Positions 58,115-64,000 of a stretch of 64,000 nt of DNA are shown piece by piece (within the stretch, counting starts at the first letter, position 1; each line of letters opens with the position of its first letter). The stretch comes from Pseudooceanicola aestuarii (GTDB lineage Bacteria; Pseudomonadota; Alphaproteobacteria; Rhodobacterales; Rhodobacteraceae), in contig NZ_JAAFZC010000001.1 of NCBI RefSeq assembly GCF_010614805.1, forward strand, positions 1,156,001-1,220,000, given 5' to 3'. The position numbers and the translations under genes are program-made. Below the pieces are notes generated by a model that was not told the origin of the DNA, ran no database searches, and saw only the letters and a program-made list of their open reading frames with translations.

Positions 58115-58684
58115 TCATTCGTTTTCGCAGTTTTCGTCCCCCGTCGAGCAGAGCAGGACGGAATTCCGGGCGGTCGTGCCCGCTGCCTGGGCCGTACCCT
58201 CGCCGATCAGGGTGGAGCCGGGAGCGGTGTTGTCGGCCACGGCGGTGGTCTCCGTGGTGGTGGTGGTGGTGCCGTCGGTCGTCGTGCCGCCGGACGTGCC
58301 GGTCCCGGTGCCATTCCCGGCGGTCTGCCCGCCCGTGGTGCCGCCATCCGTGCTGCCGCCGATCGTGGCGCCGGCATCGGCATTGGCGGTCACGCCGCCG
58401 CCAGAGGACGCATCGCCGACATTGGCGGTCACATCTGCGCCGGCGACATTGCTGCCGCCGTTGCCCGACGCGCCACCGACGGTGACGCCGGCATCGGCGC
58501 TGGTGGAATGGCCGACACTGGCGCCGACATCGGCGACGCTGTCACCACCCAGCCCGACGCTGACATCCGCCCCGGCGATATCGCCGACACTGGCGCCGAC
58601 ATCGGCGGAAACGGAGCCTGCATAGGCCGGGCTGGTCAGCGCGGTTGCGGCGAGAATGGCGAAAAATCTGGTGCCATGGGTCAT
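58115..58684 (-). CDS. secreted Gly/Thr/Asp-rich low-complexity protein
   Basis: From ATG 58684, with a very strong AAAGGAGG site, 189 residues. A signal peptide (THGTRFFAILAATALTSPAYA) is followed by repeating ADVGASVGD/SADVGASV-like units at residues 25-80, then a long Gly/Thr tract (SGGTTTDGTTTTTTETTAVA), and a C-terminal LLCSTGDENCENE with two cysteines. The composition suggests a structural or adhesive surface protein. It shares plan and style with the gene at 59059-59589, so the two look like diverged paralogues. Function unknown. Confidence 0.72.
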   Translation of the reverse strand: MTHGTRFFAILAATALTSPAYAGSVSADVGASVGDIAGADVSVGLGGDSVADVGASVGHSTSADAGVTVGGASGNGGSNVAGADVTANVGDASSGGGVTANADAGATIGGSTDGGTTGGQTAGNGTGTGTSGGTTTDGTTTTTTETTAVADNTAPGSTLIGEGTAQAAGTTARNSVLLCSTGDENCENE

Positions 58685-59058
58685 GAGAAGGGCCTCCTTT
58701 TGCAAATGCCTTCGAGGTATGCAAGGAGAACGACGCGAGATGGCGTCAGGTTTCCGGCCTTTTTTGCTATGGCCGACTGACTGCGACGGCGCGGCATCGG
58801 CGCCTCCCGACATCCCGGTTCCGGCGGGCGCCGTGGCGCCAATTGCGCAGCCTGCCCAACGGGTTTCCGGCGGCCGACGTGTGGCCGCCCGATCGGCGCG
58901 GTTTCGCCGGTTTCGGTGAGCGCCCGGCAAGATTCCGCCGCGCGATGGTCCCGGCGGAAAGCGCGGGAGCGGTCCCGGCACGAAAAAACCCCCGCACGGC
59001 CCATGACACATGCGGGGGAGAAACGCCCGGTCGATCCGGGTGTTCTTTGCGAAACCGA
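58685..59058. other. 374-base gap between the two secreted-protein genes
   Basis: Contains the ribosome binding site of the downstream gene next to 58684 and the terminator of the upstream gene at 58983-59018. I see no further coding frame with a credible start; the open frames here lack ribosome binding sites and have arginine/proline-heavy translations. Confidence 0.5.
58983..59018 (-). terminator. intrinsic terminator after the 176-residue secreted-protein gene
   Basis: On the minus strand CCCCCGCA pairs with TGCGGGGG over a 14-base loop and is followed at once by six T. It lies 40 bases after the stop codon. Confidence 0.85.
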
Positions 59059-59589
59059 TCAGGAGCGGTCGTCGACCAGAACGGAGACGGAACCTTCGGC
59101 GGTCTGCCAGACGCTGACCACGTCTTCCGAGCTGTAGCCCTCGGCTTCCAGCGCGGCCATCAGGTCGGCATTGGCGTCGATCTGCTCCCGCATGCTGGTC
59201 AGTTCGCCGCCGAATTCATTGGTCACGGCGTCCAGGCTGTCCTGGTTCACGTTCATTTCGGACACGGTCACGGTATCCACCGCAACGCCGTCTTCCAGGC
59301 CTTCGATGTCGACATTGGCGCCGGCGCGCAGCGTGGTGGCGCCCTCGGTGGCGGTGCCGGTTTCGCCGGTCGCGTTCAGGTCGCTATCGGCGCCGACCTG
59401 GGCAGTGGTGTCGGACCCTGCGGTGACGCCGGTATCGACGCCCGCGCCGACGGAAGCGCCGTCTTCATTGGCGGTGACATCTGTGTTCACGTCAGCGCCC
59501 AGACCGGCCTCGGCCTCGGCCAGCGCGGCGGTGGAAACGGATGCTGCGAGGATCGCGGCAACGCCGAGCGGCTTGAAACGGAAGGTCAT
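59059..59589 (-). CDS. secreted low-complexity acidic protein
   Basis: From ATG 59589, with AAAGGAGAG upstream, 176 residues. A signal peptide (FKPLGVAAILAASVSTAALA) precedes an Asp/Ala/Gly/Thr-rich repeat-like region (GLGADVNTDVTANEDGASVG) and a more ordered C-terminal part (SLDAVTNEFGGELTSMREQI; AALEAEGYSSEDVVSVWQTA; SVSVLVDD). No cysteines. It is in tandem with the similar gene downstream, separated by a terminator, so each is probably made on its own. Divergent from msrB. Function unknown. Confidence 0.72.
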   Translation of the reverse strand: MTFRFKPLGVAAILAASVSTAALAEAEAGLGADVNTDVTANEDGASVGAGVDTGVTAGSDTTAQVGADSDLNATGETGTATEGATTLRAGANVDIEGLEDGVAVDTVTVSEMNVNQDSLDAVTNEFGGELTSMREQIDANADLMAALEAEGYSSEDVVSVWQTAEGSVSVLVDDRS

Positions 59590-59892
59590 GTGGATCTCTC
59601 CTTTGATCGTGTGTGTCGGCGAGCCTCTCCTCGGGCGCCGCCTGTGACAGGGACATAAGGACCGGGGCAGGAATGGGATCCCCCGGCGGTGGGGTTTGCG
59701 CAATCCGCGCGGGGATCTGCTTGTCCCGGCGCAAAACGCGTGAAATCCTGCGCGGGAGACCGCCAGTTCCATTGCCCTTGGATTGCCGCTGCGGCATCTG
59801 GCTGAAACCTGCCGGTGGATCACCGTTGCGCGACGGGTCTTTTTTTCGGATCCGAACCCGCCACATCATGGGAAAGCAGACAAGGAGTAGCC
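59590..59892. other. 303-base divergent gap before msrB
   Basis: It must hold the promoters of the secreted-protein gene (minus) and msrB-msrA (plus). I could not pick out a convincing promoter pair or regulator site; the msrB ribosome binding site AAGGAG is at its right end. Confidence 0.4.
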
Positions 59893-60339
59893 ATGGCTGA
59901 CTATCGCAAGACCGAAGAGGCGCTGGCCCGGCTGACGCCCGAAGAATACCGTGTCACTCAGGAAAGCGGCACGGAACGCCCCGGCACCGGCCCCTTGCTG
60001 GAGAACAAGCGCAGCGGGCTTTATGTCGACGTGGTGTCGGGGGAACCGCTGTTCGCCTCGGCAGCCAAGTATGAAAGCGGCTGCGGCTGGCCCAGCTTCG
60101 TCAAGCCGGTGGAGGCCGACAACGTGGTCGAAATCGAGGACCGGACCCTGGGCATGGTCCGTACGGAGGTCCGGTCAAAGCACGGGGACAGCCATCTGGG
60201 CCATGTCTTTCCCGACGGTCCGCGCGACCGCGGCGGGCTGCGCTATTGCATCAACAGCGCCGCGCTTCGCTTCATCCCCAAGGCGGAGATGGAGGCCGAG
60301 GGCTACGGCGCCTATGTCGATCAAGTGGAGGATTTGTGA
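59893..60339 (+). CDS. msrB: peptide-methionine (R)-S-oxide reductase MsrB
   Basis: Repairs the R form of methionine sulfoxide in proteins. From ATG 59893 (AAGGAG upstream) it has 148 residues. The family core [32 protein letters not shown] and the catalytic cysteine in [13 protein letters not shown] are present. The two CXXC pairs that bind structural zinc in many MsrB proteins are missing, so this is the zinc-free form. The stop overlaps the msrA start in TGATG. Confidence 0.95.
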   Translation: MADYRKTEEALARLTPEEYRVTQESGTERPGTGPLLENKRSGLYVDVVSGEPLFASAAKYESGCGWPSFVKPVEADNVVEIEDRTLGMVRTEVRSKHGDSHLGHVFPDGPRDRGGLRYCINSAALRFIPKAEMEAEGYGAYVDQVEDL

Positions 60340-60848
60340 TGAGCGAAGAACGTGCCGTATTGGCGGGAGGGTGTTTCTGGGGGATGCAGGATCTGATCCG
60401 CAACCTGCCCGGCGTCACCGCGACCCGCGTGGGCTATACCGGGGGGGACGTGCCGAATGCGACCTATCGCGACCACGGCACCCATGCCGAGGGGATCGAG
60501 ATCCTGTTCGATCCTGAAGTCATTTCCTACCGGCGGCTGCTGGAAGTGTTCTTTCAGATCCACGATCCGACGACGCTGAACAGGCAGGGCAATGACCTGG
60601 GGCTTAGCTACCGGTCCGCGATCTATTATGTCGACGCGGCGCAGAAACAGGTGGCAGAGGACACGATTGCCGATGTCGATGCCTCCGGGCTCTGGCCCGG
60701 CAAGGTCGTGACGGAGGTTGAGCCGGCCGGCGATTTCTGGGAGGCGGAACCGGAGCATCAGGATTATCTGGAGCGGTTCCCCAATGGCTACACCTGCCAT
60801 TTTCCGCGCCCGGATTGGGTGCTGCCCCGGCGCGATGCGGCTGAATGA
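60339..60848 (+). CDS. msrA: peptide-methionine (S)-S-oxide reductase MsrA
   Basis: Repairs the S form of methionine sulfoxide, complementing MsrB. The 169-residue protein has the catalytic GCFWG near residue 11, then [20 protein letters not shown] and the [29 protein letters not shown] and YRSAIYY segments of the family. Its start codon overlaps the msrB stop (TGATG), so translation is coupled. A terminator follows about 35 bases after the stop. Confidence 0.97.
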   Translation: MSEERAVLAGGCFWGMQDLIRNLPGVTATRVGYTGGDVPNATYRDHGTHAEGIEILFDPEVISYRRLLEVFFQIHDPTTLNRQGNDLGLSYRSAIYYVDAAQKQVAEDTIADVDASGLWPGKVVTEVEPAGDFWEAEPEHQDYLERFPNGYTCHFPRPDWVLPRRDAAE

Positions 60849-60881
60849 TCCGCGCGGTCGCCCGGATGACGTGACGACAGG

Positions 60882-60910
60882 CCCGCCCCGGCTGTGGGGG
60901 CGGGTCTTTT
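60882..60910 (+). terminator. intrinsic terminator after msrA
   Basis: CCCGCCCC pairs with GGGGCGGG around a 7-base loop and is followed by TCTTTT. Confidence 0.75.
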
Positions 60911-60938
60911 CACATGAATTACGCGAATGGAGAACAGG

Positions 60939-61346
60939 ATGGAGATTTCCCGCAACGGCAGCCGCCCTTCGCGCCAGGCCCCGGCAGAATGGTTCACCGG
61001 GCGGGTGCGCATGGACCCCGTCGCCGCTCCGCCCGCCCCGGCGCGGGTGCAGGCCGCGCTGGTCACCTTTGAACCCGGCGCGCGGACCAATTGGCACCAT
61101 CACCCCCTGGGCCAGACGCTGCATGTCACCGCTGGGATCGGTCGCGCGCAGATCGAGGGCGAACCGATCCAGGAGATCCGCCCCGGTGATGTCATCTGGT
61201 TCCCGCCCGGCGTGCGCCACTGGCATGGCGCCGCGCCTGACGTGGCGATGACCCACCTTGCCATTCACGAGGCGCTCGACGGTCGCACCACCGATTGGGA
61301 AGAGCCGGTGACCGATGCCCAATATGGCGGGCCGGTGGGCGGGTAG
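60939..61346 (+). CDS. cupin-domain protein
   Basis: I place the start at ATG 60939 (MEISRNGSRPSRQAPAEWFT) with GGAGAA upstream; 135 residues. It has a single small beta-barrel with both cupin motifs: TNWHHHPLGQTLHVTAGIGR with metal-binding histidines, and PGDVIWFPPGVRHWHGA with the second-motif histidine. It resembles the HXHH cupins near carboxymuconolactone decarboxylases and manganese-dependent hydroxynitrile lyase-like proteins. The substrate is unknown. Confidence 0.85.
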   Translation: MEISRNGSRPSRQAPAEWFTGRVRMDPVAAPPAPARVQAALVTFEPGARTNWHHHPLGQTLHVTAGIGRAQIEGEPIQEIRPGDVIWFPPGVRHWHGAAPDVAMTHLAIHEALDGRTTDWEEPVTDAQYGGPVGG

Positions 61347-61369
61347 GCCCCGCCGGTCGCCCGCGCGGT

Positions 61370-62044
61370 CTACCCCCGCAGGGTAAAGGCCAGCATCAGC
61401 AGCAGAATGGCGGCGATCCAGCTGGCCGCGACGCGCAGGGCGATGGCGCGCCAGCCGCCCGTGCCCTGCATCACCAGCCGCGCGGCTCCGCCCACCGTCA
61501 TCGGCAGCAGCAGCGCGGCGAACAGCACGCCCAGCAGCAATGTGACCGGCAGCGCCGACAGATCCTGCCCGTGCAGCAGGCTGCTCAGGCTCAGCCCGCC
61601 GGTGGTCAGCGCCAGAACCGCCAGCGCCGGACGGGGCAGGCGGTTGGGCACCAGTGCGGCAAGGGCGGCGAGAACGATCCCGAACCCCATGGCAGCGGGT
61701 GCCGTGCCCTCGCCCAACCGCGGAGCCAGCAGCAGGGCCAGCCCGGCCCCGGCCAGCAGCAGGGGCATCACGCGGGGCAGGGCCTCGGCCCGGTGCAGAA
61801 CGGCCAGCAGGGCCAGCGCCACCAATGGCAGCAATACTTCCGGATAGAGCAGGACGGAACCGGCTCCCTCGGTAAAGGCGTCGTAGCTGTCGGATCCGGC
61901 GGCAAAGGCATGCGCCGACACCCGGCGCGGCGCCAACGCCCCGCCCCCGGCGCCGGTCAGCAGCAGGGCCGGGGACAGCGCCGGGCGCAGGGTGGTCAGA
62001 CGGAACCCGCGCAAGAGGTCAGGCAAGGCCCAGAAGGAACGCAC
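61370..62044 (-). CDS. hydrophobic membrane protein paired with HupE/UreJ
   Basis: A 224-residue integral membrane protein, about six or seven helices (ALALLAVLHRAEALPRVMPL; VTLLLGVLFAALLLPMTVGG; WIAAILLLMLAFTLRG). Its start overlaps the end of the HupE-like gene by 26 bases, so the two are coupled and probably work together, for example as two parts of a nickel or cobalt uptake system. I do not recognise a family motif. The start could lie further in, beyond the overlap. Confidence 0.68.
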   Translation of the reverse strand: MRSFWALPDLLRGFRLTTLRPALSPALLLTGAGGGALAPRRVSAHAFAAGSDSYDAFTEGAGSVLLYPEVLLPLVALALLAVLHRAEALPRVMPLLLAGAGLALLLAPRLGEGTAPAAMGFGIVLAALAALVPNRLPRPALAVLALTTGGLSLSSLLHGQDLSALPVTLLLGVLFAALLLPMTVGGAARLVMQGTGGWRAIALRVAASWIAAILLLMLAFTLRG

Positions 62045-62612
62045 CGCCCACGGCCGCGATCAGTCCGCCTGCGGCCCGTTGGACCACCCGCCCGGTGGCG
62101 GAACCGCCCAGGGCGCCCAGCCCGATGCCGACCAGATGCAGCAGCCCGGTGCCGATGACGAAGCCGACGCCATAGGCCACCGGGTTGGCAGCCACCGGCA
62201 GTTCGGTGCCATGGGCATGACCATGGAAGATCGCGAAGGCGCCGACGATCACCGCAGCGACGCCGATCGGCGCGCGCACGGCAAAGGCGACCAGCAGGCC
62301 CAGCACCACACCCGACAGCGCGATCCCCGTCTCGACCGCCGGAAGCGGCACGCCCAGCACCCCGGCCGCGCCGCCCAGGGCCATCACCATGGGAAAGACC
62401 ACCGGCAGCACCCAAAGCGCCGGCCGGCCCAGCACCGCCCCCCACAGGCCGACGGCCACCATGGCGACCACGTGGTCCCAGCCCAGGATCGGATGGGTGA
62501 ACCCGCTGAGAAACCCGCCCGACACGCCTTCGCCGGTATGGGCCTGGGCTGTTGCCGCAAGCAGGATCAGCGGCAGCGCCGCAACAAGGGGTCTGGTCAG
62601 GGCCTGTGGCAT
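62019..62612 (-). CDS. HupE/UreJ family nickel/cobalt permease-like protein
   Basis: From ATG 62612 a 197-residue protein with a signal-like first helix (LVAALPLILLAATAQAH), then the family motif SGFTHPILGWDHVVAMVAVG and a histidine-rich FAIFHGHAHGTELP, both expected to bind Ni or Co ions, and six further membrane helices. HupE/UreJ proteins import nickel or cobalt. No hydrogenase or urease gene is in the window. A downstream membrane-protein gene overlaps it. Confidence 0.9.
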   Translation of the reverse strand: MPQALTRPLVAALPLILLAATAQAHTGEGVSGGFLSGFTHPILGWDHVVAMVAVGLWGAVLGRPALWVLPVVFPMVMALGGAAGVLGVPLPAVETGIALSGVVLGLLVAFAVRAPIGVAAVIVGAFAIFHGHAHGTELPVAANPVAYGVGFVIGTGLLHLVGIGLGALGGSATGRVVQRAAGGLIAAVGGAFLLGLA

Positions 62613-62656
62613 CTCGGTTACTCCGTGCTGGGCGCGGCGGGCGCGCATTTGCCCCT

Positions 62657-62684
62657 GACCTTGGGCGCCCGGCGGGCCAAGGTC
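62657..62684 (-). promoter_or_regulatory. inverted repeat in the hupE-like leader
   Basis: GACCTTGG and CCAAGGTC enclose a GC-rich, partly self-paired centre, 45 bases before the hupE-like start. It may be a leader hairpin or an operator for a metal regulator; I find no cobalamin riboswitch boxes. Confidence 0.3.
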
Positions 62685-62824
62685 AATCCTGCCGCGCCGC
62701 GCAGGGCCCCGCACAGGGCCGCCCGCGAGGCGGGGCACAGGCCGGATGTCGCAAGGCTGGCGTTGCGATTGACCTCTGCGGCGCAGGGGCAGAGAACGGA
62801 ATGGCAGCAACGGACAGGCGGAAC

Positions 62825-63754
62825 ATGCAACCACTGAAGGGGATCACGTTCAAACTGGTGGCGGTGCTGTGCTTCATCACCATGTCGGCCCTGATCAAGG
62901 CGGCCTCGGACCAGGTGCCGCCGGGCGAGGCGGTGTTCTTCCGCTCGTTCTTTGCGCTGCCGGTGATTTTTCTCTGGGTGGTGGCGCGCGGCGAATTACG
63001 CACCGGCCTGCGGGTGAAATCGCCCATGGCCCATGTCTGGCGCGGGTTCATCGGGTCTTGCGCGATGGGATCGATGTTCGCCGGGCTTGCCCTTCTGCCC
63101 CTGCCGGAGGTCACGGCCCTGGGCTATGCTGCGCCGCTGCTGACAGTCGTCTTTGCCGCGATGTTCCTGGACGAAAAGGTCGGCGTCTTTCGCATCACCA
63201 CCGTGGCCGTGGGGCTGATCGGCGTGCTGATCGTCCTGTCCCCCCGCCTGACCGCCCTGCGCGGTCCCACCGTGGAAATGGGCGAGGCCGCCGGCGCGGT
63301 CATCGTCCTGCTGGGCGCGGTCTGCGCGGCGCTGGCGCAGGTTCACATCCGCAACATGGTGAAGGTCGAACAGACCAGCGCGATCGTGTTCTGGTTCAGC
63401 TGCACCTCCAGCGTGCTGGCGCTGTGCACTGCACCGTTCGGCTGGGCGATCCCCGAGACGCGGGAATGCCTGTACCTGGTGCTGGCGGGGCTGATCGGTG
63501 GGGTCGGGCAGATCTTTCTGACATCGTCCTACCGCTTTGCCGATGCCAGCCTGGTGGCGCCGTTCGACTATGCCTCGATGATTTTCGCGCTGGCCATCGG
63601 CTATCTGATCTTTGCGGAGGTTCCGACGGCCCAGATGCTGATCGGCGCGTTGATCATCATCGGCGCGGGCGTGGCGATCATCCTGCGTGAACGCCACCTG
63701 GGCATCCAGCGGAACAAGGCCCGCGAGGCCAAGACCATGCAATGGGGCGGCTGA
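62825..63754 (+). CDS. DMT-superfamily (EamA) transporter
   Basis: A 309-residue inner-membrane carrier starting MQPLKGITFKLVAVLCFITM, with GGCGGA just upstream. Ten membrane helices in two EamA repeats are visible (SALIKAASDQVPPGEAVFFR; GALIIIGAGVAIILRERHLG), including the PLPEVTALGYAAPLLTVVFA loop common to RhaT/SAM-like exporters. Such proteins export small metabolites or amino acids. Divergent from the hupE-like gene. Substrate unknown. Confidence 0.9.
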   Translation: MQPLKGITFKLVAVLCFITMSALIKAASDQVPPGEAVFFRSFFALPVIFLWVVARGELRTGLRVKSPMAHVWRGFIGSCAMGSMFAGLALLPLPEVTALGYAAPLLTVVFAAMFLDEKVGVFRITTVAVGLIGVLIVLSPRLTALRGPTVEMGEAAGAVIVLLGAVCAALAQVHIRNMVKVEQTSAIVFWFSCTSSVLALCTAPFGWAIPETRECLYLVLAGLIGGVGQIFLTSSYRFADASLVAPFDYASMIFALAIGYLIFAEVPTAQMLIGALIIIGAGVAIILRERHLGIQRNKAREAKTMQWGG

Positions 63755-63766
63755 GCGCACGCAAGG

Positions 63767-64000
63767 TCAGTCGGTCAGCCGTGCCCAGCCGTATTCCGCC
63801 GCCAGCCACAACCGCCGGGCCCGCCCCAGCGGGAAGCGCGGGGGCGGCGCGGTAAAGGCCAGGGGCAGCGGGTTGCGCGGGCAGCGGCTTTCGGTCAGGT
63901 CGGCCAGCATGGCGCCCAGGTAACTGCCCATGGCCACCCCGTTGCCATGGTAGCCAAAGGCGGTGAACGCCCCCGGCAACCCCGGAATCGGCCCGCAATA
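63767..64000 (-). CDS. FAD-dependent oxidoreductase, C-terminal part (cut by window edge)
   Basis: The frame is open to base 64000, so the 5' end lies outside. The remaining 77 residues, GLPGAFTAFGYHGNGVAMGS, then YLGAMLADLTE and PPPRFPLGRARRLWLAAEYG, match the C-terminal end of glycine/D-amino-acid oxidase-type (PuuB-like) enzymes, where GYHGNG contacts the FAD. It converges with the DMT transporter gene with a gap of 12 bases. The amine substrate cannot be told. Confidence 0.85.
   Translation of the reverse strand, partial: YCGPIPGLPGAFTAFGYHGNGVAMGSYLGAMLADLTESRCPRNPLPLAFTAPPPRFPLGRARRLWLAAEYGWARLTD

Noticed and set aside
62613..62824. Cobalamin riboswitch in the hupE-like leader
   Set aside because: The conserved GCCACTG and the B12-box sequence were not found; only a simple inverted repeat is present.

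Overview
The window is a GC-rich chromosomal segment from an alphaproteobacterium, most likely of the Rhodobacteraceae (Roseobacter/Rhodobacter group). The assignment rests on the proteins and gene order seen here (secA next to a ppiase-argJ-mutT cluster, dnaK-dnaJ, rnd-lptC-lptA-lptB-hpf-ptsN without rpoN, a complex I NDUFA9-like epimerase beside tRNA-Leu, gltD-gltB) and on an alphaproteobacterial-type RpoH promoter before dnaK. No database search was possible.

Layout. 1-15.2 kb is housekeeping: the 3' end of infB, a 46-residue small protein, mutT-argJ-ppiase, secA, two envelope proteins of uncertain role, radC, dnaJ/dnaK and alkB. 15.2-25.7 kb is a surface-polysaccharide region: a KpsM-like export permease, cysQ, several glycosyltransferases, galU, galE, a Branch-type (GT14-like) transferase and a sulfotransferase that appears to carry two sulfotransferase-like halves. 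CysQ removes the PAP that sulfotransferases release, so a sulfated exopolysaccharide or capsule is a reasonable inference. 25.8-32.3 kb holds ptsN, hpf, the LPS transport genes lptB/A/C, rnd, a lytic transglycosylase, a glutathione S-transferase and a membrane-anchored NYN-type nuclease.

32,459-46,974 is a 14.5-kb integrative and mobilizable element inserted in the 3' end of tRNA-Leu(CAG). A 14-bp direct repeat equal to the tRNA 3' end marks both edges. Inside are a tyrosine integrase, three very small genes, a HigB toxin with a HigA antitoxin fused to an ImmA/IrrE metallopeptidase, a type III restriction-modification pair, a TIR-domain protein overlapping a 54-residue zinc-ribbon gene, a TraD-like protein, a MobA/MobL relaxase with a candidate oriT, and four genes I do not recognise, one of them preceded by a 23-bp perfect hairpin that covers its ribosome binding site. 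The TIR/zinc-ribbon pair, among three other defence or addiction modules, is my best candidate for an undescribed system.

47-64 kb returns to the core genome: NDUFA9-like epimerase, uppP, gltD-gltB (glutamate synthase), mtgA, a GST, queG, two low-complexity secreted paralogues, msrB-msrA, a cupin, a HupE/UreJ-like pair, a DMT-family exporter and the C-terminal end of an FAD-dependent oxidoreductase cut by the window edge.
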